Shown: positions 45,278-53,818 of the stretch, piece by piece
How the letters are laid out: each line of letters begins with the position of its first letter
Numbering within the stretch: position 1 is the stretch's first letter
Assembly (NCBI RefSeq): GCF_004358755.1
Contig: NZ_SMZY01000003.1
Span: forward strand, 1-64,000
Source: Peribacillus frigoritolerans
Lineage (GTDB): Bacteria; Bacillota; Bacilli; Bacillales; Bacillaceae
DNA: 64,000 nucleotides
Direction of reading: 5' to 3'
Notes under the pieces: generated by a model
Told to the model about the DNA's origin: nothing
The model's database searches: none
The model's input: the letters and a program-made list of their open reading frames with translations, nothing else
Program-made: the position numbers and the translations under genes

Positions 45278-46657
45278 TCAAAATATCATATGAGCGAATA
45301 CTACTATAATAGGCAGTGTAATTAACGTTCGGATTAAGAAAATCAGAATCAAATCAAAAATAGTGACCGGAAGCTTTGAACCAAGCAGTAAACCGCCTAC
45401 TTCAGACATGTAAATAAGCTGCGTAACAGATACACATGCAATAATAAATCTTGTCATTTCGCTTTCAATCCCGCTGCCGATTACTGCCGGCAAAAACATA
45501 TCCGCAAATCCGACCACCATAGTTTGAGCTGCTTTATCCGCTTCTGGCACTTGCATTAAAGTTAGAATCGGCTCAAAAGGTTTTCCCAAATACGTAAAAA
45601 ATGGAGTGAATTCCGCAACAACCAGCGCCACCGTACCAATAGCCATCACGATCGGCAACACCCCAAACCACATATCAGCGACATTTTGAACTCCCTCTCT
45701 TAATACAGCACGAGGTCCGTCATTCTTTTTTGCTTTAGATACAGCTTGCTGAAATCCCCATTTGAAGATGGAAATGTCAGGCAGCATTTCAGTTTCTTCT
45801 TTAAGATCCGTTTTTTCATAGCCAGTATCGGCTTTTCTTGAAAGCGGCGGTATGCGCGGCATGATGAGAGCGGCAGCAAGTCCCGCAACAACAATCGTTC
45901 CATAATAATGAAGAAAATACTGTTCTAATTTCAAATAGTTAATAACAACGATTGTAAACGTGATGGAAACAACAGAAAAAGTTGTCGCAATAACTACGGC
46001 TTCACGCTTTGTATAATACCCTTCCTCATATTGCTTTGTTGTTAAAAGAACCCCAATTGTCGCATCCCCTACCCATGAAGCCAGGCAGTCAAGTGAAGCT
46101 CGGCCAGGGAGCGTAAACACAGGTCTCATGATTTTTAAAAACAGAGCTCCAAAAAACTCCAGCAATCCAAAGTTTAATAGAAGCGGCAGCAGCAGCCCTG
46201 CTAATAAAAATGTAGAAAAGAGAATCGGGATCAAATCATAGATTAAAAGACCTCCTGTATTCTCTGAAAAGATTATTTCAGATCCTATCTTATAGAAGGT
46301 GATAACCGCAAAAACGGTTCCGAGAACTCTCGCCATCAGCCAAAACCGGCTGACGTTCAGCAGCGTATTTAAATAAGAACTTTCTGTTATAAATTTCGGC
46401 TTCATGACTGCAGCAGCAAGTGATCCTGCTGTGGAAAGAACCATAATTAAAACAGTAATAGCAGGAATAAAATCACCTATGTACGAGTTAATCTGTCCGG
46501 CTAAAAAAGCAACCGGAATGGTCATCCCGTCTTCCGTCATGATTGGCAATATAAATAAGAAGATTCCAATCAGTGAAGGAATCAAGAATGTTAAAATGTC
46601 TCCTGCATGAAACGTTTTGAACTCTGCTTTTTCATTTAATTTCGGCACTCCATTCAT
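45278..46657 (-). CDS. YjiH-family (gate/nucleoside-recognition domain) transporter
   Basis: A 459-residue membrane protein with about ten helices and two Gate-like blocks (SLDCLASWVGDATIGVLLTT and VVGFADMFLPAVIGSGIESE), as in YjiH proteins. Such proteins are regarded as permeases. In this operon it is likely to bring in the D-amino acid, or a derivative, that the enzymes process; this is inferred from position only. It follows the RpiR regulator with 24 bases between. Confidence 0.82.
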   Translation of the reverse strand: MNGVPKLNEKAEFKTFHAGDILTFLIPSLIGIFLFILPIMTEDGMTIPVAFLAGQINSYIGDFIPAITVLIMVLSTAGSLAAAVMKPKFITESSYLNTLLNVSRFWLMARVLGTVFAVITFYKIGSEIIFSENTGGLLIYDLIPILFSTFLLAGLLLPLLLNFGLLEFFGALFLKIMRPVFTLPGRASLDCLASWVGDATIGVLLTTKQYEEGYYTKREAVVIATTFSVVSITFTIVVINYLKLEQYFLHYYGTIVVAGLAAALIMPRIPPLSRKADTGYEKTDLKEETEMLPDISIFKWGFQQAVSKAKKNDGPRAVLREGVQNVADMWFGVLPIVMAIGTVALVVAEFTPFFTYLGKPFEPILTLMQVPEADKAAQTMVVGFADMFLPAVIGSGIESEMTRFIIACVSVTQLIYMSEVGGLLLGSKLPVTIFDLILIFLIRTLITLPIIVVFAHMIF

Positions 46658-46681
46658 CTAGACCCACCCCCATGTATGTTT

Positions 46682-47533
46682 TCACTCTAAAAATAACCCC
46701 TGATCCGTATAAAGCTGTTCTAATGTTTGCTGTCGAATGCTGATTCTGTCGCGGTCCCGATGTTTAACACCCTCCATAATCACTTCCAATAAACTGACGA
46801 CAGAGGCTATGGAATGATGACCCGAATCTGCCTTTTCCTCAGTTGTCAGCGCGATCTCGGCAAGCTGTCCAACAGGAGATAGCTGCCTATTTGTAATGGC
46901 TATCACCTTTGCCCCTTGTGCTTGTGAGCATTTTGCAAGCTCAAGGGCTTCTTTTCGGTATCTTGGAAAAGAGAAAATGATCACAGCAGAATGCTGATTC
47001 AGATCGTGAATTTCTTCAAGGGAGAATCCATCCGGGCTTGATATCATTACATTTCCCCTATATTGCTTTAGGGTGTAATGCAGCCAGTAGGCAGCTCCGT
47101 AGGAACTCCCAAACCCGCCAATGTAAATATGGTCTGACTGAATTAAATGATCCACTGCCTTCCAAATTTCATCCTCATCGATTTGCAATAATAATTGCTT
47201 TAAAACAGATGCTTCTTTATCAATAATCCTGCTGAATAAGTTCTTTTCCTGCTGTTCTTGTGTGAGTGAAGGAATTTCTTCTGCCGGCTGTTTTTTTTCC
47301 AGCCAGTCCCTGCGCACGGCCTCCTGCATGTCTGAATAGCCTTTAAAACCTAATGCATAGGCCAGACGAATGACAGTCGTCTCACTCACACCCGCTTTTT
47401 TCCCTAATTGAAAAGCAGTAAGCAACGCTCCTTCATCCTTATGAAGAGTAAGAAATTCAGCTGCTTTTTTCTGTCCTTGCGACAAAGAAGAATAGGTTTC
47501 TTTAATAATTTGTGAGATTGATTTTGATTTCAT
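46682..47533 (-). CDS. MurR/RpiR-family transcriptional regulator
   Basis: A 283-residue regulator with an N-terminal RpiR helix-turn-helix (AFQLGKKAGVSETTVIRLAY) and a C-terminal SIS domain (HIYIGGFGSSYGAAYW, HSAVIIFSFPRYRKEAL). RpiR proteins sense a sugar-phosphate or amino-sugar, so the controller of an amino-acid operon is mildly unexpected. It is the first gene of the operon and so probably autoregulated. Effector unknown. Confidence 0.92.
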   Translation of the reverse strand: MKSKSISQIIKETYSSLSQGQKKAAEFLTLHKDEGALLTAFQLGKKAGVSETTVIRLAYALGFKGYSDMQEAVRRDWLEKKQPAEEIPSLTQEQQEKNLFSRIIDKEASVLKQLLLQIDEDEIWKAVDHLIQSDHIYIGGFGSSYGAAYWLHYTLKQYRGNVMISSPDGFSLEEIHDLNQHSAVIIFSFPRYRKEALELAKCSQAQGAKVIAITNRQLSPVGQLAEIALTTEEKADSGHHSIASVVSLLEVIMEGVKHRDRDRISIRQQTLEQLYTDQGLFLE

Positions 47534-47639
47534 GTCGGCTCCTTTTTATTCGCATGCAGGAAAAACTTCATTTTTTATATTATAGTAAATTTTATCCTTC
47601 ATATTCAACCATTATTTTATTATTCTGAAATTAACCCGT

Positions 47640-47680
47640 AAAAAAATACGGCAGATTTCCTTTTGGGAGATCTGCCGCAC
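47640..47680 (-). terminator. Terminator of the LysM-3D gene
   Basis: CGGCAGATCTCC and GGAAATCTGCCG arms around a short loop, followed by TATTTTTTT on the minus strand. Confidence 0.9.
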
Positions 47681-47700
47681 TTTATCAATCTGCTAATCTA

Positions 47701-48495
47701 TTAATTTAAAACCTTCACATTTAATTCTCTCTTACCGAATGCCATTGCTGCATCTTCTGTTGGAATGAAGACATCAATGCGGTTTCCTTTAATAGCACCG
47801 CCAGTATCTTCTGCTGTTGCATAGCCGTAGCCTTCAACATATACCTTAGATCCAAGCGGAATCACGTTAGGATCTACAGCGATTACTTTCTTATCAGGGT
47901 TTGCTCTTAAATCAACACCTGTAGCAGTTGTCCCTGAGCAGCCTTCACAAAAAGCTGTGTAAGCTGTAGCAGTAACTGTTACTTCTTTCGCAACACCTTC
48001 TACGTCGTTTTCTGAGACTGCACTTGCAGAAGCTTCATCCACAGAAGGGTTTTGATCCTTCGGTTCTGGTTTTGGCTCAGGTTTAGCTTCCGGCTTTGGT
48101 TCTGGAGCCGGAGCAGGCGCTGGTTCTGATGCATTGTCAGCGTCACTGTAGATCACAAGCTCTTGACCAGGATGAATAATATCTCCTGATAACCCATTTT
48201 TCTCAGAAATATGCCCTACACTTGCGTCAAATTTCTCTGCAATGCTCCAAAGCGTATCGCCTGAAACAACTGTATATACTTCTTCATCTGATATCTTTAA
48301 TGTATTGTCTGCAATTATTATGTCTGATGATAAGTTGTTCCAGTTTTTAATATCATCTACTGAAACCTTATGTTCTTGAGATAGGCTCCAAAGAGTGTCT
48401 CCTTTATCCACTACGACCTCTTCTGCCTGTGCGCTAAATCCTGCTGTAGTTGTTAGTGCGGCTACAGCCGCTAATGAAAAGATAGTTTTTTTCAT
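47701..48495 (-). CDS. yocH: LysM and 3D domain cell-wall protein (YocH-like)
   Basis: A 264-residue secreted wall protein: signal peptide (KKTIFSLAAVAALTTTAGFS), two LysM repeats (VVDKGDTLWSLSQEHKVSVD and YTVVSGDTLWSIAEKFDASV), a Pro/Glu/Lys/Ala-rich wall-spanning linker (PAPAPEPKPEAKPEPKPEP), and a C-terminal 3D domain (TATAYTAFCEGCSGTTATG, with two visible Asp residues in AEDTGGAIKGNRIDVF). This is the layout of B. subtilis YocH, a muralytic protein. The ATG at 48495 follows AAGGAGG; an upstream ATG at 48531 has no good site. A consensus WalR box lies about 95 bases upstream. Confidence 0.93.
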   Translation of the reverse strand: MKKTIFSLAAVAALTTTAGFSAQAEEVVVDKGDTLWSLSQEHKVSVDDIKNWNNLSSDIIIADNTLKISDEEVYTVVSGDTLWSIAEKFDASVGHISEKNGLSGDIIHPGQELVIYSDADNASEPAPAPAPEPKPEAKPEPKPEPKDQNPSVDEASASAVSENDVEGVAKEVTVTATAYTAFCEGCSGTTATGVDLRANPDKKVIAVDPNVIPLGSKVYVEGYGYATAEDTGGAIKGNRIDVFIPTEDAAMAFGKRELNVKVLN

Positions 48496-48587
48496 TTTTT
48501 TTCCTCCTTCAGCAATTACGATGGTTCCCATGTTATCACAAAAAGGAGGCTTGTAAAAAACAGCGAGATAATAAATCTATTACAATT

Positions 48588-48604
48588 GTAACAGCGCTAT
48601 AACA
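48588..48604 (-). promoter_or_regulatory. WalR (YycF) binding box
   Basis: Minus strand TGTTAT-AGCGC-TGTTAC fits the direct-repeat consensus TGTWAH-N5-TGTWAH exactly. Upstream of a yocH-like gene, this strongly suggests control by the essential WalRK wall-stress system. Confidence 0.83.
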
Positions 48605-48882
48605 ATAACCTTACTAAAAAACTGAAAATTCCCACTTTATTCCTTGTTTTCTTTAAAAAAAATCTTATATTCTAGTTATTTTTTCACCTTCCTACTATAA
48701 TGTTTCGTTATATTAGCCCAGTTTGGATTTCCGTTACTTGGGGAATTTGAAAAGTACCGTTTCTGTTTTTCTATAGTTAATAGATAAAGAAAAGAAAAGC
48801 ACCTCATTTATTTTAATTGCATTGAAACCATTCAAAAATGAAAATCGTCTTATTTATAAAAGGCACAAAGGGGTAATCAATC

Positions 48883-48984
48883 ATGGGTAAATTATTAAAG
48901 AAGATGGATATGACAAAACAAGATCTTATTTTTGGAATTACAGGCTCTTTACTGGTCGCTTCATTTGTACAATTCCTATCTTAA
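48883..48984 (+). CDS. 33-residue membrane peptide (putative)
   Basis: A short frame starting MGKLLKKMDMTKQDLIFGIT and ending in the hydrophobic stretch GSLLVASFVQFL. It has an amphipathic Lys-rich N-terminus and a single 17-residue hydrophobic segment. The site AAAGGGG lies nine bases before the ATG and a strong hairpin follows at 49032. It might be a small membrane protein (such as a holin-like or regulatory peptide); it stands alone between the yocH-like gene and the TSUP gene. Its size means the call is tentative. Confidence 0.45.
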   Translation: MGKLLKKMDMTKQDLIFGITGSLLVASFVQFLS

Positions 48985-49031
48985 ACGTTTTCTTTTTGCG
49001 TGAGAGTTTTTTGTTCTCTATAATACACGAG

Positions 49032-49066
49032 AAACCCCTTGATTTTTGATCAAGGGGTTTTCCATT
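49032..49066. terminator. Bidirectional terminator
   Basis: AAACCCCTTGAT and ATCAAGGGGTTT arms with a TTTTG loop; T runs in both directions. Serves the TSUP gene on the minus strand and the 33-residue frame on the plus strand. Confidence 0.9.
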
Positions 49067-49069
49067 TTT

Positions 49070-49951
49070 CTAAAGACTGATCGCTTCCTCCGCCTTCAAC
49101 CGGTTCCTCCTCACAGCATATCCAACTGCAAGTGCCCATCCAATTAAAATAAAGCCATATACAAATGGCACTGCAGAAGTGTCAACAGCCCAAGTCGTAA
49201 GCAGAGTTCTTGAATTTGTCAGAACAATAAATCCTCCAACAAGGACACCAAGCAGATAGGCCGGCAGTTTTTTGACAAGCCATGCCGCAATCGGAGCTGC
49301 GACAATTCCTCCAATCATGAGTGCCGCAACCCAATACCAGTTTACCTGTTCCCATCCGAGTGAAATGAAAAATCCAAGTGTCGCAGAAACAGCAATCGCA
49401 AACTCACTCGTATCAACGGTGCCCACAACCTTTCGTGCAGACGTTCCTTTCTGAGACAGAAGCACCGGAGTTGCAATCGGTCCCCATCCTCCTCCGCCAG
49501 TTGCATCTGCAAAGCCTGCAATTAATCCAAGCGGGATGGATTTTTTCCGGGTTAGAGGAATGGTTTCACTTTGCTGCTGTGCTTCATGATGAAACAAAAA
49601 GCGCAGCAGAACATACAGACCTAATACTAAAAGAAATATAGCTATAAATGGTTTAGCCAGATCTCCGGGCAAGTTGCTGAGAAAACAAGCACCTGCAAAT
49701 GCACCAATCGATCCCGGAATAATTAATTTGTACACTGCCTGCTTATCGACATTCCCAAATTTAATATGAGATGCTCCTGATGCCGCAGTCGTAACGACTT
49801 CTGCCAAATGAACTGAAGCAGAAGCAACTGCCGGTGCAATGCCGAATGTCAGCAGCAGCGTTGTTGATGTCACGCCGTAGGCCATTCCCAAAGACCCATC
49901 AATAAGCTGAGCCAAAAAACCGATGAAAGCAAAAATAATTAACTTTCTCAA
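49070..49951 (-). CDS. TSUP (TauE/SafE) family sulfite/sulfonate-type permease
   Basis: A 293-residue membrane protein with eight helices in two repeats and the TSUP signature regions (LIDGSLGMAYGVTSTTLLLT and GFADATGGGGWGPIATPVLL). TSUP members export sulfite, sulfoacetate or small organic anions, or import sulfate/sulfide-like ions. The TTG at 49951 follows GGGGGAGG with seven bases between; an ATG 14 codons upstream has no site. The leader between promoter (50056-50083) and start contains a strong terminator, so expression is probably attenuated. Substrate unclear. Confidence 0.85.
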   Translation of the reverse strand: MRKLIIFAFIGFLAQLIDGSLGMAYGVTSTTLLLTFGIAPAVASASVHLAEVVTTAASGASHIKFGNVDKQAVYKLIIPGSIGAFAGACFLSNLPGDLAKPFIAIFLLVLGLYVLLRFLFHHEAQQQSETIPLTRKKSIPLGLIAGFADATGGGGWGPIATPVLLSQKGTSARKVVGTVDTSEFAIAVSATLGFFISLGWEQVNWYWVAALMIGGIVAAPIAAWLVKKLPAYLLGVLVGGFIVLTNSRTLLTTWAVDTSAVPFVYGFILIGWALAVGYAVRRNRLKAEEAISL

Positions 49952-49974
49952 AACAATTCCTCCCCCTTTGGAAA

Positions 49975-50010
49975 CAAAAAAGGTCCTTAACAAAATGTTA
50001 AGGACCTTTG
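49975..50010 (-). terminator. Leader terminator (attenuator) upstream of the TSUP gene
   Basis: AAAGGTCCTTAAC and GTTAAGGACCTTT arms on the minus strand, followed by TTTTTTG, ending 25 bases before the TSUP start and 46 bases after the likely promoter -10. The preceding ~50 nt contain no known riboswitch or T-box core that I can recognise. Confidence 0.75.
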
Positions 50011-50055
50011 GTTATCCAATCAGTCTGATTATTAGAAATATTCATATGTAATTTT

Positions 50056-50083
50056 ATTATACATAATTCCTATGTGTTTACAA
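50056..50083 (-). promoter_or_regulatory. Promoter of the TSUP gene
   Basis: Minus-strand -35 TTGTAA (50078-50083) and perfect -10 TATAAT (50056-50061) with 16 bases between. Confidence 0.75.
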
Positions 50084-50222
50084 GGAATAATTTTCTGTTC
50101 TTGAATTTATATTTTTGATGATCTTTTCACCAAATTGCACCAACTTTTTCTTTGATTAAAAAAATCTGATAAACTAAATGAAAAACAAGATTTATCTCTT
50201 AAGAAACGGAGTGTCTCCCCCT

Positions 50223-51254
50223 TTGATACTAGGACCCAGAGTTTTAAAGACAGGATTATCCGTTACACTTGCATTATTTATCTGCTCTGTCTTTCAGCTT
50301 GAGCCTTCGGTTTTTGCAGGTGTTGCAGCTATATTTACTATTCAGCCATCCATTTACCGGACATGGAAGCAAGTGCTTGATCAGCTTCAGGCGAACACAC
50401 TTGGAGCCTTGCTTGCTCTATTTGCTATTTTCTTTTTCGGCAGTAATCCGATTGTGACTGGGGTTGTTGTGATTTCAGTCATTTTAATCAGCTTAAAGCT
50501 CAAAATGGAAGCGACCATATCGCTGACTTTAGTAACGGTTCTGGCCATTATGAGTGCTCCCGGCAATGAAGACATTTTATTTGTCTGGAATCGATTCTTA
50601 ATCATATTAATAGGCATAGCCTCTGCATTTTTTGTTAATCTGCTCATATTTCCGCCAAAGTATAAAGAAAATTACTTTACTAAAGTTCAATCGGTTTTTG
50701 AAACCATGTCCTTATTGATGAGGACAGCCATCTCAGATGAATTAACCGAGAAATATTTTCAGGAAAAGCAAAAGGAATTTAGAAGCGAGCTTCAGAAGCT
50801 TGAGGATCTATACGAAATTTTTGACGAAGAACGGGAAAAAATGGCAAAGGTAAATCCAGTGAACGTCAGGGAGCTTGTCGTTTTTAAACAAATGCTGAAA
50901 ACGATCCAGCAGGCAGCTGATGTCTTAAAAGTCATTGAAGAACATTACTTTCAAAGCCGCAGCACGACGGTTGACGATCAATTATTTGATTCCCAGATTG
51001 AACAATTAATTAAATGGCATGAATATCTCCTCTTTAAATATGAGGGCAAAATCAAGGCCAATGATCAGTTTGAAGATGACACGTTAATCAGGGAAAGCAG
51101 AATTTTCCTGATTCAAATGATGGAATCTGATTCTGAAAAGCTCGAAAATCAGCGTTTAACTGTTGTTGCTTCAGCTATTTATGAATATGCTTTCCAACTG
51201 CAGCGTCTTGATCAGCTTGTGGACAGATTTGTGAAAAAAGCTGTCAGTCAGTAA
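50223..51254 (+). CDS. FUSC/ArAE-family (aromatic acid exporter-like) membrane protein
   Basis: About 343 residues: five or six N-terminal hydrophobic helices (to about residue 145 of the protein) with the conserved LGPRVLKTGLSVTLALFICS opening and AGVAAIFTIQPSIYRTW, then a long cytoplasmic helical domain with coiled-coil character (FQEKQKEFRSELQKLEDLY). Resembles YgaE/DUF939 aromatic acid exporters. The frame starts at an ATG at 50178 that lacks a ribosome site; TTG at 50223, with GGAG 11 bases before, matches where homologues begin, but this start is not certain. Confidence 0.75.
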   Translation: MILGPRVLKTGLSVTLALFICSVFQLEPSVFAGVAAIFTIQPSIYRTWKQVLDQLQANTLGALLALFAIFFFGSNPIVTGVVVISVILISLKLKMEATISLTLVTVLAIMSAPGNEDILFVWNRFLIILIGIASAFFVNLLIFPPKYKENYFTKVQSVFETMSLLMRTAISDELTEKYFQEKQKEFRSELQKLEDLYEIFDEEREKMAKVNPVNVRELVVFKQMLKTIQQAADVLKVIEEHYFQSRSTTVDDQLFDSQIEQLIKWHEYLLFKYEGKIKANDQFEDDTLIRESRIFLIQMMESDSEKLENQRLTVVASAIYEYAFQLQRLDQLVDRFVKKAVSQ

Positions 51255-51354
51255 GTAGCTGACCCATTCTAAGCTCGGCCATTTAAAATTTCATATCATA
51301 CATGATCATTTCTTGCTGTTCAATATGAATGATGTAATTTTGGACAATACAAAA

Positions 51355-51380
51355 AAAGTCCGGCTTTTCGCCGGACTTTT
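51355..51380. terminator. Bidirectional terminator
   Basis: AAAAGTCCGGC and GCCGGACTTTT arms around TTTTC, with A and T runs on both sides; between the FUSC gene and the convergent acyltransferase gene. Confidence 0.9.
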
Positions 51381-51390
51381 CATATTAACC

Positions 51391-52509
51391 TTAAGCAGAT
51401 TGTACTCTTTTCTCAGATAACGCCTGAGAACTGCGCTTTGTTTTTTTGATTTTAGGAACAGGTATGATATAACCGCTATGCGGTATAAACTGCAGAATTC
51501 GGATAAATGTGACTGCAATCAGCATGACGGCTAGAAACATCAGAGGAACATTAGATACTGTCCAATAATGATCCGGCAGATGATTTGCAAAAAGATACAG
51601 GATCATCGGATGAATCAGATAAATTCCCATTGAATATTGTCCAATCAGCTTCAATGGCTTATTGATCACATTCCACTTTGAAAGCAGCGGATATATACCG
51701 ATCGTAGCAATGCACAGAAGCGGAAGATTAATTAAGTTTGTCAGCCTCCGGTTAGATACTTGTCCAGTCACCCTGTACTCTACGACTGCACCTGCAGAAA
51801 CGAGCAGGGCAACAGCAAGCATTTGCCGCGGCCGCTTCGTTGCAAAACGGACAATTTCATCCCAGAAATACGCAAGAACTCCGCCAAATGCAAAATAGAA
51901 TATCCAGATCGGCATAAACGTTTTGCTTGCTAAAAACTCACCAATAGCCCCTTCAATTTCCGGATTAAATCCAAATAATTGATAACTGATGATGAGAGCA
52001 AGAAATGCAAAGACAATCATTAGCGCCTTTGTCCGAAACAGCTTTTGTATAAATGGAAAAATAAAATAAAACTGAACCACAATGGCTACGAAATAGAGGT
52101 GATAAAAAGCTTCTCCCCTAAGAATCTTCGTTAATTCTGAACCAAGATCTCCGAAAGACTGCTGATCATAAACATAAATCAAAAAACGATAAACCAAACT
52201 CCAGATCAGAAAGGGAATCAGAATCTTAGAAAAGCGTGACTTTAGAAAGCTTCCCATTTCGAACCCTTTCCTCTTTACTTGATAAAAAAGAAGAAACCCG
52301 CTGATGACAGCGAATGCTGTTGTACCAAACCTGCCTAACTGATTAATAAAATAAGTAAACCAATGCCATGTTTGCTCATTGGCATAATATTGTGTCGCAG
52401 TTACATGTACTCCGACCACTGCGATGCAGGCAAAGGCCCTTAAAAAATGGATCTCAAAAATGTAATTTCTGCTTTTTGAACTTGCAGCACCTGCAGAATG
52501 AGCAGACAT
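51391..52509 (-). CDS. Acyltransferase 3 family membrane protein (OafA/YrhL-like)
   Basis: A 372-residue membrane acyltransferase with about ten helices: the catalytic-region motif IHFLRAFACIAVVGVHVTAT (RAxAxxxVxxxH), the SGFLLFY helix and the IYLIHPMILYLF helix. It probably adds acyl groups to a surface polymer such as peptidoglycan, teichoic acid or an exopolysaccharide. No polysaccharide cluster is adjacent, so the target is open. The ATG at 52509 follows AAGGGAGGGG. A possible cre lies about 130 bases upstream. Confidence 0.88.
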   Translation of the reverse strand: MSAHSAGAASSKSRNYIFEIHFLRAFACIAVVGVHVTATQYYANEQTWHWFTYFINQLGRFGTTAFAVISGFLLFYQVKRKGFEMGSFLKSRFSKILIPFLIWSLVYRFLIYVYDQQSFGDLGSELTKILRGEAFYHLYFVAIVVQFYFIFPFIQKLFRTKALMIVFAFLALIISYQLFGFNPEIEGAIGEFLASKTFMPIWIFYFAFGGVLAYFWDEIVRFATKRPRQMLAVALLVSAGAVVEYRVTGQVSNRRLTNLINLPLLCIATIGIYPLLSKWNVINKPLKLIGQYSMGIYLIHPMILYLFANHLPDHYWTVSNVPLMFLAVMLIAVTFIRILQFIPHSGYIIPVPKIKKTKRSSQALSEKRVQSA

Positions 52510-52855
52510 TCATTTTCCCCTCCCTTTATTCTAGGTCACATCTTAGTTTAGATTGAATCCCGAAACAAGTGGTGCTTTTTGTAAAAACGCGTTCTTTCGT
52601 ATCGAACCGACCCCAGGGACATTTGATTCAGCAGCACATAATGTAAGCGCTTTATCTATTGATAGCACTATGTTAGTTTTTATACCTATAGAAACAGCCG
52701 CTGAAAAAGTTAGTTGAATAGTCATTAATCTTTGGCGGATATTCTATTTTATGGAAATAGAAAGAAATGTTCTTATTGCTGCTGGATCTTAAGAATCACA
52801 TTTCGAAATTAACATAACCTAACATTATCTTCTCAGACAAAGGCGTGTTACTTAA
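52510..52855. other. Intergenic region, no gene seen
   Basis: About 345 bases between divergent genes. A 60-residue frame on the minus strand (52543-52725) lacks a ribosome site and a recognisable pattern and is not called. A cre-like TGTAAGCGCTTTAT lies at 52642-52655. No RNA gene is recognisable. Confidence 0.5.
52642..52655 (+). promoter_or_regulatory. Possible cre site
   Basis: TGTAAGCGCTTTAT fits the CcpA cre pattern. Distance to either flanking gene is over 100 bases, so the regulated gene is unclear; the acyltransferase is nearer. Confidence 0.4.
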
Positions 52856-53788
52856 ATGAAAGATCCTTATGAATGCATTATCATTGGCGCAGGTATCGCA
52901 GGACTGCAGGCAGCTATACAGCTCGGACGATATAATCGCAAGGTTCTTGTGATTGATTCCGGTTCAGGCCGTTCTACCCTATGCAGAAGTTACCATAATA
53001 TTTTAGGATGGCCTGAGGGTGTTAGCGGTCAAACGCTTCGGAAGCTTGGTAAAGAGCAGGCTGAAAAGTCAGGTGTTCATTTTTTGAATGGCCGTGTAAC
53101 AGGAGTCAAGAAAGCTGGTTCTATCTTTCATGTCGAAACAGCAAATGGTGAAAAGCATAAGGCAATGAGAATTTTACTGGCAACCGGATTGACGGATCGC
53201 CTGCCTGATTTGCCAAATCTTCTGCCATGTCTTGGGATCAGCATCTATGTCTGCCCTGACTGTGACGGCTATGAGGTGCAGAAAAAAAAGACATTGATAC
53301 TTGGTTCAGGAACAGCTGGAGCAAATCTCGCTCTTACTCTTACATATTGGACAAGCGATCTTACTTATATCAACCATGAAAAAGAAAAGGTGCCGGAGGA
53401 GATAAAAACGAAATTGTTTGAGAAAGGAATTGTCTGCGTGGAGGAAGCTATTGCTTCTGTTTTAGTGAAAGCCCCTTCTGAGTTTATAGGAGTCAAACTG
53501 TCAGACGGAAGAAAGATTGACGGCGAACGGGCATTTACTGCATTTGGAGGCAATACCGTTCACTCTGAATTAGCAGGAATGCTTGGAGCAGAAAGACTCC
53601 AGAACAAGCATGTAGTGGTGAATCCCCGAACTAAAGAGACGAGTATACAGTATGTCTGGGCTGCGGGGGATATCGGTGTTCATTCCGAACAAGTCACAAT
53701 CGCAATGGGGGATGGCTGTCAGGCAGCGATATGGATTCACAAGAGTTTGCTTGAAGGTAATCGCACCATTTCACATCAGGCAGATTAA
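52856..53788 (+). CDS. NAD(P)/FAD-dependent oxidoreductase, thioredoxin reductase-like
   Basis: A 310-residue flavoprotein with an N-terminal FAD fold (IIGAGIAGLQAAIQLGR), a redox-active CxxC (CPDCDGYE) in the NADPH domain, a second Rossmann motif (LGSGTAGANLALTL) and a C-terminal FAD-binding YVWAAGDIGV. The layout is that of thioredoxin reductase, but the conserved N-terminal and GGNSA-type NADPH motif is altered, so the partner may not be thioredoxin. Ferredoxin/flavodoxin-type or AhpF-like partners are alternatives. The ribosome site (AAAGG) is weak. Confidence 0.85.
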   Translation: MKDPYECIIIGAGIAGLQAAIQLGRYNRKVLVIDSGSGRSTLCRSYHNILGWPEGVSGQTLRKLGKEQAEKSGVHFLNGRVTGVKKAGSIFHVETANGEKHKAMRILLATGLTDRLPDLPNLLPCLGISIYVCPDCDGYEVQKKKTLILGSGTAGANLALTLTYWTSDLTYINHEKEKVPEEIKTKLFEKGIVCVEEAIASVLVKAPSEFIGVKLSDGRKIDGERAFTAFGGNTVHSELAGMLGAERLQNKHVVVNPRTKETSIQYVWAAGDIGVHSEQVTIAMGDGCQAAIWIHKSLLEGNRTISHQAD

Positions 53789-53811
53789 AAGCCGGCTCAT
53801 CGGCCGGCTTT
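53788..53811. terminator. Bidirectional terminator
   Basis: AAAGCCGG and CCGGCTTT arms (53788-53811) with a seven-base loop; between convergent oxidoreductase and fabF genes. Confidence 0.85.
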
Positions 53812-53818
53812 CTTCTAT

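Noticed and set aside
52543-52725. 60-codon frame on the minus strand between acyltransferase and oxidoreductase genes
   Set aside because: No ribosome site, no recognisable pattern, and it contains a cre-like site.
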